A DNA stretch of 64,000 nt from CAVSJA01 sp963728145 (GTDB lineage Bacteria > Bacteroidota > Bacteroidia > Chitinophagales > Chitinophagaceae). The stretch covers positions 124,001 through 188,000 of the forward strand of contig CAVSJA010000003.1 of NCBI GenBank assembly GCA_963728145.1, in the 5' to 3' direction. Positions 6,806 to 14,983 of the stretch are shown one piece after another. Numbering within the stretch: position 1 is the stretch's first letter; every line of letters begins with the position of its first letter. The translations under genes were made by a program, and so were the position numbers. The notes beneath the pieces were generated by a model, which searched no databases, was not told the DNA's origin, and saw only the letters and a list, made by a program, of their open reading frames with translations.

Positions 6806-9658
6806 ATGAAACAATCCTTATCCAAAGGATCATTAACCATCATATTGGTTTTGTTATTTCTGACTGTGGCGATTGGTCAGACTCCGGACCTCTCCGAGAA
6901 GATCCCACTCGATCCAAAAGTAAAAATCGGTAAGCTCGAAAATGGGCTCACTTATTATATCCGGCAAAATAAAAAGCCGGAGCAGAAAGTTGAACTTCGG
7001 TTAGTCCTCAACGCGGGATCGATCAATGAGGATGATGATCAGCAAGGTCTCGCGCATATGGCCGAGCATATGGCCTTTAATGGAACAAAGCGTTTCAAAA
7101 AGAATGATATCATTTCTTTCCTGCAAGATATCGGCGTTGGTTTCGGAAGCGACCTGAATGCTTATACGTCGTTTGATGAAACTGTATATATTCTTCCCAT
7201 TCCAACCGATAAAGCCGGCAATCTTGATAAAGGATTCCAGGTGCTGGAAGACTGGGCGCACCAGGTTACCTATCTGACAGACGATATCAATTCAGAAAGA
7301 GCGATCATTCTCGAGGAAAGCAGATTAGGTAAAGGAGCAGGTGATCGGATGTTCAGGAAGATCTATCCAAGTTTATTTGCTGGTTCAAAATATGGAAAGC
7401 GTTTGCCAATAGGAGTGGATAGCATCATAAAGAATTTTGAACCAGATGCAATTCGTCGTTATTACAAGGATTGGTACCGTCCAGATCTGATGGCTGTTGT
7501 TGTCGTGGGTGATATTGATCCCGCGAAGGCAGAATCCATGATCCGCAAACATTTTTCCGGATTGAAAAATCCCGCAAATGAGCGCAAAAGAGAATTAGCT
7601 GAAGTGTTGCCTTATGCTGCCAGTGAAGGAATTGTTGTGACAGATAAGGAAGCGACCAGTTATAACATTGCAATGAATTATCCGTTCAGAAAACAAAGTC
7701 CAAATACGACGATCGGAGATTATCGGACTGATCTTGTAAAGCGGATATACACTTCATTGTTGAATCAGCGATTGCAGGAACTTACTCAGAGAGAAAACCC
7801 TCCATTTATCAATGCATATACAAATTTCGGTGGATTTGTTCGGGGTTATGAGGCTTTCAATGCAAATGCAGGAGTTGGTACGGGTGATATCAATAAGGGA
7901 ATTAATGCCTTAACAGAGGAGATTGAGCGTGTCAAACGTTATGGCTTTACTGTTGCTGAATTGGAGCGTGCAAAAAAGACCCAGTACTCGTACTACGAAA
8001 GAGCCTATAACGACCGCGATAAAAATGAATCATATAATTATACAGAGGAATATGTGAGCCACTTCCTGGAACAGGAAGCAAGTCCGGGAATCGAAAAAGA
8101 ATTCGATTATATCAAGGCATTATTACCTGGTATTACATTGGAGGAAGTGAATGCAGTTTCAAAACTGATCAAGGATGTTTCAAATCGTCTCGTCTACGTA
8201 ACAGGTCCGGATCCAAAAGCCGGCCAACAATTGCCGGAAGGAAAAGAATTGTTAGCAGCTATCGATGCCAAAGAAAAATCAGAGATCAAACCATATGAAG
8301 AAAAAGCAATTGCAACAACGCTGTTAACGACTGAACCCAAGGCGGGAAAAGTGGTGTTTAGAAAAACTGACGCAAAGTTGGGAACCACAGAATTGAAATT
8401 GAGCAATGGTATAACTGTTACGCTCAAGCCAACCGATTATAAAAATGATCAGATCTTGCTGACTGCGGTCAGGCAAGGAGGTAAGAACCATTACGGAGTA
8501 AAGGATAAGTTCAATGCAGAATACGCAACTTCAATCGTTGGAGCAATGGGTATCGGGGAATTCTCTCCAACTGATTTGCGAAAGGTCATGGCCGGCAAAA
8601 CGGCTTCGGCCCGCACAACCTTTGATGCGGTTTCTGAGGGAGTAATCGCTAACTCAAGCGTAAAGGATATAGAAACCATGTTTCAATTGGTTTATCTGAA
8701 TATTACATCGCCCAGAAAGGATACAAGCTTGTTCAGATCTTATATTCAAAGAAATAAATCACAGTTTGCCAATCTTGCTGCTAACCCGAATGCGGCTTTC
8801 GTAGATACATTGTACAGAACTCTTTTCAACAACCATCCGCTTGCCCCGGTTGCCGTTCCCAACAGCGCATATTTCGACCAGATCGACCTGGATCGCAGTT
8901 TGGAGATTTATAAAGAAAGATTCAGTGATGCAGGTGGTATGGAATTTATCATTGTTGGAAGCTTTAAGGAAGAAACAATAACTCCATTGATTGAAAGATA
9001 TATTGGTAGTCTCCCTGCTACAGGTAAGAAATTCAGTTATGTTGACAATAAGGTTCGCCCGGTAGAAGGAAAGAAAACTTTGAATGTAAATAAAGGAAAG
9101 GAACAAAAAAGTATGATCGTTGCCCTATACAATGGCAATATTCCCTATAGTCAGGATCTTGCATTGAAAGCGGAGGTGATGAGCGAGATACTAAATATTC
9201 GCATCATTGAGGAATTGAGAGAAAAAGTTCAGGGTATTTATGGTGGAGGCACTTTTGCGGAAATAGAAAAGATGCCTTACGCGAACTATAGCTTTATTCT
9301 TCAACTACCCTGCGGACCTGAAAAAGTGGACACTCTACTCAAAGCAGTAAGGAAGGAATTCAGTGATATTGCTACCAAAGGTCCGGACCAATCCTACCTG
9401 GACAAGGTAAAGAAACAGCTCATCGAACAACACAAGGTTGCCGCCAAAGAAAACGAGACCTGGCTTCAGGTGTTGCGAGATCAGAAATTCAAGGGTGATG
9501 ATCCAAAATATTTTCTCGACTTCGAAACCTATCTCAATAAATTAACCACGAAGGACATTCAATCCGCCGCGAAAACAATCCTAAATGGAAGCAATCAGTT
9601 TTATGCGGTGCTGATGCCTGAGGTGGTGGAGGGAGCGGATAAGAAAAAGGGTTTTTAG
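6806..9658 (+). CDS. M16 family zinc metallopeptidase (insulinase/pitrilysin-like), secreted
   Basis: A 950-residue protein with a signal peptide (cleavage likely after VAIGQ, about residue 25) and the usual two-halved M16 build. The first half holds the inverted zinc motif HMAEH (residues 84-88), with the distal ligand Glu 164 in ERAIILEE, 76 residues on. The second half (from about residue 510, LSNGITVTLKPTDYKNDQ) repeats the fold without a metal site and would complete the peptide chamber. Such periplasmic or surface M16 proteins are common in Bacteroidota as single genes. The substrate cannot be read from sequence. TAATTTTG at 6781-6788 may be the -7 box. Confidence 0.9.
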   Translation: MKQSLSKGSLTIILVLLFLTVAIGQTPDLSEKIPLDPKVKIGKLENGLTYYIRQNKKPEQKVELRLVLNAGSINEDDDQQGLAHMAEHMAFNGTKRFKKNDIISFLQDIGVGFGSDLNAYTSFDETVYILPIPTDKAGNLDKGFQVLEDWAHQVTYLTDDINSERAIILEESRLGKGAGDRMFRKIYPSLFAGSKYGKRLPIGVDSIIKNFEPDAIRRYYKDWYRPDLMAVVVVGDIDPAKAESMIRKHFSGLKNPANERKRELAEVLPYAASEGIVVTDKEATSYNIAMNYPFRKQSPNTTIGDYRTDLVKRIYTSLLNQRLQELTQRENPPFINAYTNFGGFVRGYEAFNANAGVGTGDINKGINALTEEIERVKRYGFTVAELERAKKTQYSYYERAYNDRDKNESYNYTEEYVSHFLEQEASPGIEKEFDYIKALLPGITLEEVNAVSKLIKDVSNRLVYVTGPDPKAGQQLPEGKELLAAIDAKEKSEIKPYEEKAIATTLLTTEPKAGKVVFRKTDAKLGTTELKLSNGITVTLKPTDYKNDQILLTAVRQGGKNHYGVKDKFNAEYATSIVGAMGIGEFSPTDLRKVMAGKTASARTTFDAVSEGVIANSSVKDIETMFQLVYLNITSPRKDTSLFRSYIQRNKSQFANLAANPNAAFVDTLYRTLFNNHPLAPVAVPNSAYFDQIDLDRSLEIYKERFSDAGGMEFIIVGSFKEETITPLIERYIGSLPATGKKFSYVDNKVRPVEGKKTLNVNKGKEQKSMIVALYNGNIPYSQDLALKAEVMSEILNIRIIEELREKVQGIYGGGTFAEIEKMPYANYSFILQLPCGPEKVDTLLKAVRKEFSDIATKGPDQSYLDKVKKQLIEQHKVAAKENETWLQVLRDQKFKGDDPKYFLDFETYLNKLTTKDIQSAAKTILNGSNQFYAVLMPEVVEGADKKKGF

Positions 9659-9670
9659 TGTAGGTTCATA

Positions 9671-9790
9671 GGTTGACGGGGTTGATAAGGTTGACAGGGT
9701 TGACAGGGACTGCGAAATTTCGTTTCCTTGTCAACTTTTTCAACCCTGTCAACCTCGTCAACCTTGTCAACCTTGTCAACCTTGTCAACC
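9671..9790. repeat. Word-repeat hairpin, GGTTGACAG family
   Basis: The left arm (9671-9708) repeats GGTTGACGG/GGTTGACAG, a short unique loop contains GAAATTTC, and the right arm (9727-9790) repeats TTGTCAACC. It separates two convergent genes and ends 7 bases before the stop of the next gene. No T-tract is present. Confidence 0.9.
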
Positions 9791-9797
9791 CAAACAA

Positions 9798-10598
9798 CTA
9801 CCACCCAAACCATCCCTTCCTCTTCGTCTCTACAAGGTGATCATCGAAACCTGGCCGGATAAAGCTTCTTGCTTTGGGAAATTCTTCTTCGCCAATACGT
9901 TTTATCTTTTGCAAGAGTCCAAGAAGGTAAACGATTTCATCGTCATTGCCGGGCATCATTTCATTGATCTTTATCCAGGCCTCGATACATTTATCGGTTG
10001 CAATAAGGGCAATTTTTGCTGAGCCATCGAAATCGCGTTGATAGCCCTGTGATTCTTCCCAACCATCGTTGTCGATCAATCCACGAAGCGCACGCTGGAA
10101 TTTTACATAAATGAAATTCACGTAGTACTCAATAATTTCCAGGTGATCCGAAATAATATTCACTTCCTGCATGGTGTCTTCAGGAGTTCTCAATCCCATT
10201 TGGATCTGTTTGATCAGGCCCAATTGTTTCTCTTTAAATCGCGGTCTTCTTTCCAGCAGATCCAATGTTTTATTCGAATACTCATGGGTGATACTCGTTA
10301 GCTCATGACCTTTTAGCGCCTCAGCTGTTTTATGCCTTTTTTGTGCCCATGCTTCATTTTCTTCATAACTCCAATCGTCCTCGCCGTCATTGTTTTTATT
10401 GGATGCTTTCATCATAAAGTCGAGTGCATCCTCTACATTCCTGGAAATCGTTTCGAAGAATGGGTCGTCATCGGGTTTTGGCCAATGTATTTTCCTGATT
10501 TCGCCTCTTTGAAAACTGAGGCAGCGGTTTGTGAAAGCACAACGTTCACACCACCTATCGCAGTAGTTGTAAATGCCGGGGATATTTTTCAGTTTCAT
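9798..10598 (-). CDS. Conserved-looking protein with N-terminal cysteine cluster, function unknown
   Basis: A 266-residue protein. The start at 10598 (MKLKNIPGIYNYC) was chosen because further upstream the frame is only a translation of the neighbouring repeat. Residues 13-26 carry Cys-x3-Cys-x2-Cys-x5-Cys (YCDRWCERCAFTNRC), a pattern able to bind zinc or an iron-sulfur cluster. The rest is hydrophilic and mostly helical (for example FETISRNVEDALDFMMKASN and EIVYLLGLLQKIKRIGEEEFPKA), with no signal peptide or membrane segment, so it is probably cytosolic. I do not recognise the family. It is flanked by hairpin repeats on both sides. Confidence 0.7.
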   Translation of the reverse strand: MKLKNIPGIYNYCDRWCERCAFTNRCLSFQRGEIRKIHWPKPDDDPFFETISRNVEDALDFMMKASNKNNDGEDDWSYEENEAWAQKRHKTAEALKGHELTSITHEYSNKTLDLLERRPRFKEKQLGLIKQIQMGLRTPEDTMQEVNIISDHLEIIEYYVNFIYVKFQRALRGLIDNDGWEESQGYQRDFDGSAKIALIATDKCIEAWIKINEMMPGNDDEIVYLLGLLQKIKRIGEEEFPKARSFIRPGFDDHLVETKRKGWFGW

Positions 10599-10696
10599 GA
10601 AAGCAAGGTAGAGCAAGGAGCAAGCGAAAAAATGTGTAAAAGACGGATCGGAGAACGTTTTTTTCTCACGGAAAATGGTGAAAACCTCATGGGGGT

Positions 10697-10914
10697 GGGT
10701 TGATGGGGTTGATGGGGATGACGGGGTTGATGGGGTTGACGGGGTTGATAGGGTTGACAGGGTTGACAGGGTTGACAGGGTTGACAAGGTTGACAAGGTT
10801 TGACATAGTTGACACGGTAACGAGTGTTACAATCCTTATCAACCTTATCATCCTTATTAACCTCATCAACCTCATCAACCCCATCAACCCCCATCAACCC
10901 CGTCAACCCCGTCA
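10697..10914. repeat. Word-repeat hairpin, GGTTGATGGG/GGTTGACAGG family, in a divergent promoter region
   Basis: The left arm (10697-10815) holds about thirteen 9-bp units that drift from GGTTGATGG to GGTTGACAGG to GGTTGACAAGG. The right arm (10838-10914) carries the complements, drifting in the mirrored order. The centre contains GGTAACGAGTGTTACAATCC. It lies between two divergently transcribed genes, so termination is not its obvious role. The rest of the 395-base gap (10599-10696, 10915-10994) shows no further feature. Confidence 0.9.
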
Positions 10915-10994
10915 ACACTGCCCTCGGTCACTATTGCTCTTCCTCATTTCCCGTCCATTCCTTACATTCACAACTTATTATTACTCGAAATATT

Positions 10995-13523
10995 ATGAAG
11001 AAATCCCTGCTATTGACCCTTGGTTTGATCCTTACTCTTTTGTCCCTTGCCCAGGTAAAATCCCCTGAGCAGTTTTTGGGCTATAAGCTCGGTAGCCGCT
11101 ATACTCCTCATTATAAGGTGGTGAATTATTTCCAGCATGTGGCACAAGCTAACTCCCCGATGGTTAAGCTGGAACAGTATGGCGAGACGAATGAAGGAAG
11201 ACCTTTATTGCTGGCTTTTGTTTCAAATTCTTCCAATATCAGCAACCTGGAGAATATCCGGCTCAACAATTTGAGACTTGCGAGTCTTGCGCCTGATAAA
11301 ACAGCAGGCTCAGAAACCGCACCGGTTATCGTTTGGTTAAGCTACAATGTGCATGGTAATGAAACTTCAAGCACAGAAGCAGCCATGCTTACGATATGGG
11401 AATTGGTTAATCCCGAAAATACACGTACAAAAGAATGGTTAAAGAATACTGTTGTGATGATCGATCCTTGTATTAACCCGGATGGTCGCGACCGTTATGT
11501 GAATTGGTTCAATTCGGTTGTAGGGAAGACAGCAAACCCTCAACCATTTCCAAGAGAGCATGCAGAACCCTGGCCGGGAGGAAGGCCGAATCACTATTAT
11601 TTTGATTTGAATCGCGATTGGGCCTGGCAAACACAGGTGGAAACCCAGCAAAGAATTGTAAAATACAATCAATGGCTTCCACAAGTGCATGTCGATTTCC
11701 ATGAGCAGGGATATAATGCGCCTTACTATTTTGCTCCGGCTGCTGAACCTTTTCACGAAGTGATCACTCCCTGGCAAAGAGAATTTCAAACGACGATCGG
11801 AAGAAATAATGCACGTTATTTTGACCAGAATGGCTGGTTATATTTTACCAAAGAACGTTTTGACTTATTCTATCCAAGTTACGGGGACACTTATCCGACT
11901 TATAAAGGAAGCATTGGTATGACTTATGAACAAGGCGGACATAGTCGCGGCGGTGCTGCCGTAATCATAGAGAGTGGTGATACGCTCACGCTCTGGGATA
12001 GGTTATACCATCATACCACAACCGGCCTTTCAACCATCGAGATCAGCTCGCAGAACGCAGGGAAGGTGGTACAGGAATTCAAAAAATATTTTGAAAAAGC
12101 GAAAGCTTCACCTGCCGGAGATTATAAAGCCTATCTTTTGAAAGCTGATGAAGGAGATAAATTGGAACGCCTGAAGAAGTTGTTAGATAGAAATGCTATC
12201 GAATGGTCCTATGCCAATGCAGCGAATTTTTCAGGATATAACTATTACACGGCAAAGACTGAAAACTTCAAGGCTGAACCAGGAGATATAGTGGTCAATG
12301 CAAATCAACCCAACTCCAACCTCGTCAGAGTATTGTTTGAAAGAACTTCGAAGATCAGCGACTCAGCAACCTATGATATTACTGCCTGGTCACTGCCGTT
12401 TGTGTACGGTGTTCCAACTTATGGCTTGTCCAGTTTTGTTACAGCAACAAGCAAGACTGCGCCTGCTACTGCGAGTACCCCTGCGGTTCCTACTACCACG
12501 GTAGGTTATGCGATTCCGTGGAATGGATTGAGCAGTGTTAAGTCCCTTACAGCCTTATTGAAGAAAGGAGTGAAAGTTCGTTTTACTGAACAGTCCTTCA
12601 CGTCCAAAGGACAGAGTTTTGAAAAGGGAACATTGCTCGTGATCCGTACCAGCAATACTTCATTTGGTACCAACCTGGAAAAGATCGTGAGTGAAATCTC
12701 GCAACAAGCCGGACAAAAATTCTTTCCGGTTGAATCAGGTTTTGTCGATAAAGGATTTGATTTTGGTTCAGATAAAGTAAGAATATTGAAGGCGCCAAAG
12801 ATCACGCTGCTAGCGGGTGATGGTGTTTCTTCTTTGGGCTTTGGAGAGATTTGGCATTTCTTCGACATGCAGCTCGGCTTCCAGGTGAATGTTGTTTGGG
12901 TAATTGACCTGAACAAAAGCGTGCTCAATCAAACTGATGTATTGATATTGCCGGACGGTAATTATCGCTTCTTCTCTGATAAGGCAATGAACGATGCATT
13001 GAAAGAATGGGTAGGCGCTGGAGGAAAGATCATCGCCATTGAAAATGCAGTTGCCCTAATGGCGAAAGCAGAATGGGGTATCAAATTGAAAACAGAAGAG
13101 AAGAAAGATGATAAGAAGGAAGAGAAAAAAGAAGACTATAGTGCGTTGCATCGTTATGAAAACCGTGAGAGAGATTTCCTGCCAAATTTCAACCCCGGTT
13201 CAATCTTTAAAGTTGACCTCGACAATTCCCATCCGCTTGGGTTTGGCTATCCCGAGTACTATTATACACTGAAGCAGGACGACAATATCTATGAGTTTAT
13301 TAAAGAAGGTGGTTGGAATGTTGGAGTGATCAAGAAAGATGCACAGGTTGCCGGCTTCGTCGGTTCAAAACTCAAACCAAAAATGAAAGACGGATTATTA
13401 TTCGGTGTACAGAATATGGGAAGAGGAACAATCGTGTACCTGGCCGATAATCCAATGTTCAGAAGTTTTTGGGAGAATGGAAAGCTGTTGTTTAGTAATG
13501 CAGTGTTTTTGGTAGGAGAGTAA
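10995..13523 (+). CDS. M14 family zinc carboxypeptidase-like protein, secreted
   Basis: An 842-residue exported protein. The ATG at 10995 precedes a signal peptide (MKKSLLLTLGLILTLLSLAQ); the longer in-frame start lies in the repeat. The N-terminal peptidase domain has the zinc ligands His 120 and Glu 123 (NVHGNETSS) and His 235 (HVDFHEQG), the substrate-binding NPDGRDRY, and a likely catalytic Glu in MTYEQGG. After about residue 560 a second domain with LAGDGVSSLGFGEIWHFFD and ILPDGNY resembles a glutamine-amidotransferase-like fold, as in other large Bacteroidota M14 proteins. A charged KKDDKKEEKKED linker lies at about residue 705. Likely role: peptide degradation in the periplasm. Confidence 0.9.
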   Translation: MKKSLLLTLGLILTLLSLAQVKSPEQFLGYKLGSRYTPHYKVVNYFQHVAQANSPMVKLEQYGETNEGRPLLLAFVSNSSNISNLENIRLNNLRLASLAPDKTAGSETAPVIVWLSYNVHGNETSSTEAAMLTIWELVNPENTRTKEWLKNTVVMIDPCINPDGRDRYVNWFNSVVGKTANPQPFPREHAEPWPGGRPNHYYFDLNRDWAWQTQVETQQRIVKYNQWLPQVHVDFHEQGYNAPYYFAPAAEPFHEVITPWQREFQTTIGRNNARYFDQNGWLYFTKERFDLFYPSYGDTYPTYKGSIGMTYEQGGHSRGGAAVIIESGDTLTLWDRLYHHTTTGLSTIEISSQNAGKVVQEFKKYFEKAKASPAGDYKAYLLKADEGDKLERLKKLLDRNAIEWSYANAANFSGYNYYTAKTENFKAEPGDIVVNANQPNSNLVRVLFERTSKISDSATYDITAWSLPFVYGVPTYGLSSFVTATSKTAPATASTPAVPTTTVGYAIPWNGLSSVKSLTALLKKGVKVRFTEQSFTSKGQSFEKGTLLVIRTSNTSFGTNLEKIVSEISQQAGQKFFPVESGFVDKGFDFGSDKVRILKAPKITLLAGDGVSSLGFGEIWHFFDMQLGFQVNVVWVIDLNKSVLNQTDVLILPDGNYRFFSDKAMNDALKEWVGAGGKIIAIENAVALMAKAEWGIKLKTEEKKDDKKEEKKEDYSALHRYENRERDFLPNFNPGSIFKVDLDNSHPLGFGYPEYYYTLKQDDNIYEFIKEGGWNVGVIKKDAQVAGFVGSKLKPKMKDGLLFGVQNMGRGTIVYLADNPMFRSFWENGKLLFSNAVFLVGE

Positions 13524-13561
13524 GATTTTGATTTTGTTGGTAAGCGACTATCTACATTAAA

Positions 13562-14983
13562 ATGAAATATCTAACATACATATTGTTCCTGTTCATCGTC
13601 AGCTCTGCAGTTTCCCAGGAAGACTGGAAGAAAAAGACTGACTCGGTTACGAAGCTTGTTCAACAGTGGTATAATAAGAAGGACTATGCTGCTATCTATT
13701 CAATTGCCGGTGAAAATTTCAAAAAAGAGCTGGATGAAAAAGCTTTTGTCCAGACTATGGAAGGGTTAAGAACCCAATTGGGTAACCTTAACAATATTCA
13801 ATACAATTCTTCAACACAAAAAATCAATAACTACAAAGCTTCGTTTGCCTATTCTGAAATGAAACTACTGGTTTCATTGGATGCAAAGGAAAAACTAGAA
13901 GTCTTATTGTTGCAACAGGCTGATCTGCCGGTCAAACAAAAGACGGAAGCAGTTGCAACAAATAATCCGCTAAAAACAGCACTGGATAAGAAAGTTGATT
14001 CCCTGGTTTCACAATACATGCGGAACGAGAATACTGTTGGTCTCGTGCTGGGTGTTTTGAAGGACGGAAAGACCTATGTATATGGATATGGTGAAACAGA
14101 AAAAGGGAAGAAACAATTGCCTGATCAACATACCATATTTGAAATCGGATCAATCAGTAAAACTTTTACAGCAACCTTACTCGCTTATTTTATTGAACAG
14201 GGAAAAGTAAAAGCAGAGGATCCGATAAATAAGTATTTACCGGATTCAATCAATTCGCTGGAGAAAAATGGGAAGAATGTGACGTTACAATCGCTTTCCA
14301 ATCATTCTTCCGGACTTCCTCGCTTGCCTGGTAATCTTTTTCAGTATGCAGATTTGAGTAATCCTTATGCTCATTACAATAACAAAAGGTTATTCATTTT
14401 TCTGAAAGATTACCAACTGACACGTGAGCCAGGCGCGCAATACGAGTATTCAAACCTTGCTGTTGGATTGCTTGGAGTTATTTTGGAAAGAGCGTCTGGA
14501 AAATCCTATGAGCAATTATTAAATGAGATCATCTTTCAGCCATTAGGAATGCAGGAGTCGATGGTTACCATTCGCAAAGGGGATTCCTCCCGGTTTGCCC
14601 AAGGCTATAATCCGAAGGCCGAACCCGCCCATTCCTGGGAATTCACTTCATTAACTGCTGCCGGAGGCATCCGCTCAACTGTAAACGATATGTTATTGTA
14701 TGCGAAAGGCCAGGTTGGCGGTGCAAAAGTTCCGCTTCAAAGTGCCATAGAGCTAACCCATCAGCCTACATTTGCGTACGGACAAACAAAGGTTGGGTTG
14801 GGCTGGCATTTTAATGAATCGGGCGAATATAAATATAGCGGCCATAGTGGTCAAACAGGTGGTTATTGCAGTAGCATGATGGTGGATAGAAAAAATAAGA
14901 TCGCTGTAGTGATTTTGACCAACGCCTCAGTTGAGGCAAGCCAGGTTTCACTCCGCCTAATAAACTGGTTAGAGAAAAACTAA
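13562..14983 (+). CDS. Serine hydrolase, class C beta-lactamase fold, with N-terminal DUF3887-like domain
   Basis: A 473-residue secreted protein (signal peptide MKYLTYILFLFIVSSAVSQ). Residues about 25-120 look like the DUF3887 domain (KLVQQWYNKKDYAAIYSIAGENF), which often precedes serine hydrolases. The hydrolase part (about 145-470) has the SxxK nucleophile in EIGSISKTFTA, the Tyr-x-Asn motif in YEYSNLAVGLLG, and the C-terminal HSGQTGG triad. It could act as a D-Ala-D-Ala peptidase, esterase or aminopeptidase; sequence alone does not decide. Its stop codon directly abuts the ATG of the PIG-L gene, so the two are likely cotranscribed. Confidence 0.9.
   Translation: MKYLTYILFLFIVSSAVSQEDWKKKTDSVTKLVQQWYNKKDYAAIYSIAGENFKKELDEKAFVQTMEGLRTQLGNLNNIQYNSSTQKINNYKASFAYSEMKLLVSLDAKEKLEVLLLQQADLPVKQKTEAVATNNPLKTALDKKVDSLVSQYMRNENTVGLVLGVLKDGKTYVYGYGETEKGKKQLPDQHTIFEIGSISKTFTATLLAYFIEQGKVKAEDPINKYLPDSINSLEKNGKNVTLQSLSNHSSGLPRLPGNLFQYADLSNPYAHYNNKRLFIFLKDYQLTREPGAQYEYSNLAVGLLGVILERASGKSYEQLLNEIIFQPLGMQESMVTIRKGDSSRFAQGYNPKAEPAHSWEFTSLTAAGGIRSTVNDMLLYAKGQVGGAKVPLQSAIELTHQPTFAYGQTKVGLGWHFNESGEYKYSGHSGQTGGYCSSMMVDRKNKIAVVILTNASVEASQVSLRLINWLEKN

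Noticed and set aside
10595..10918. Repetitive frames and N-terminal extensions over the hairpin at 10.7 kb (STLSTLSTL, PVNPVNPVN)
   Set aside because: Product of the repeat. The real starts of the flanking genes (10598 reverse, 10995 forward) lie at the edges and are supported by a Cys-cluster N-terminus and a signal peptide.
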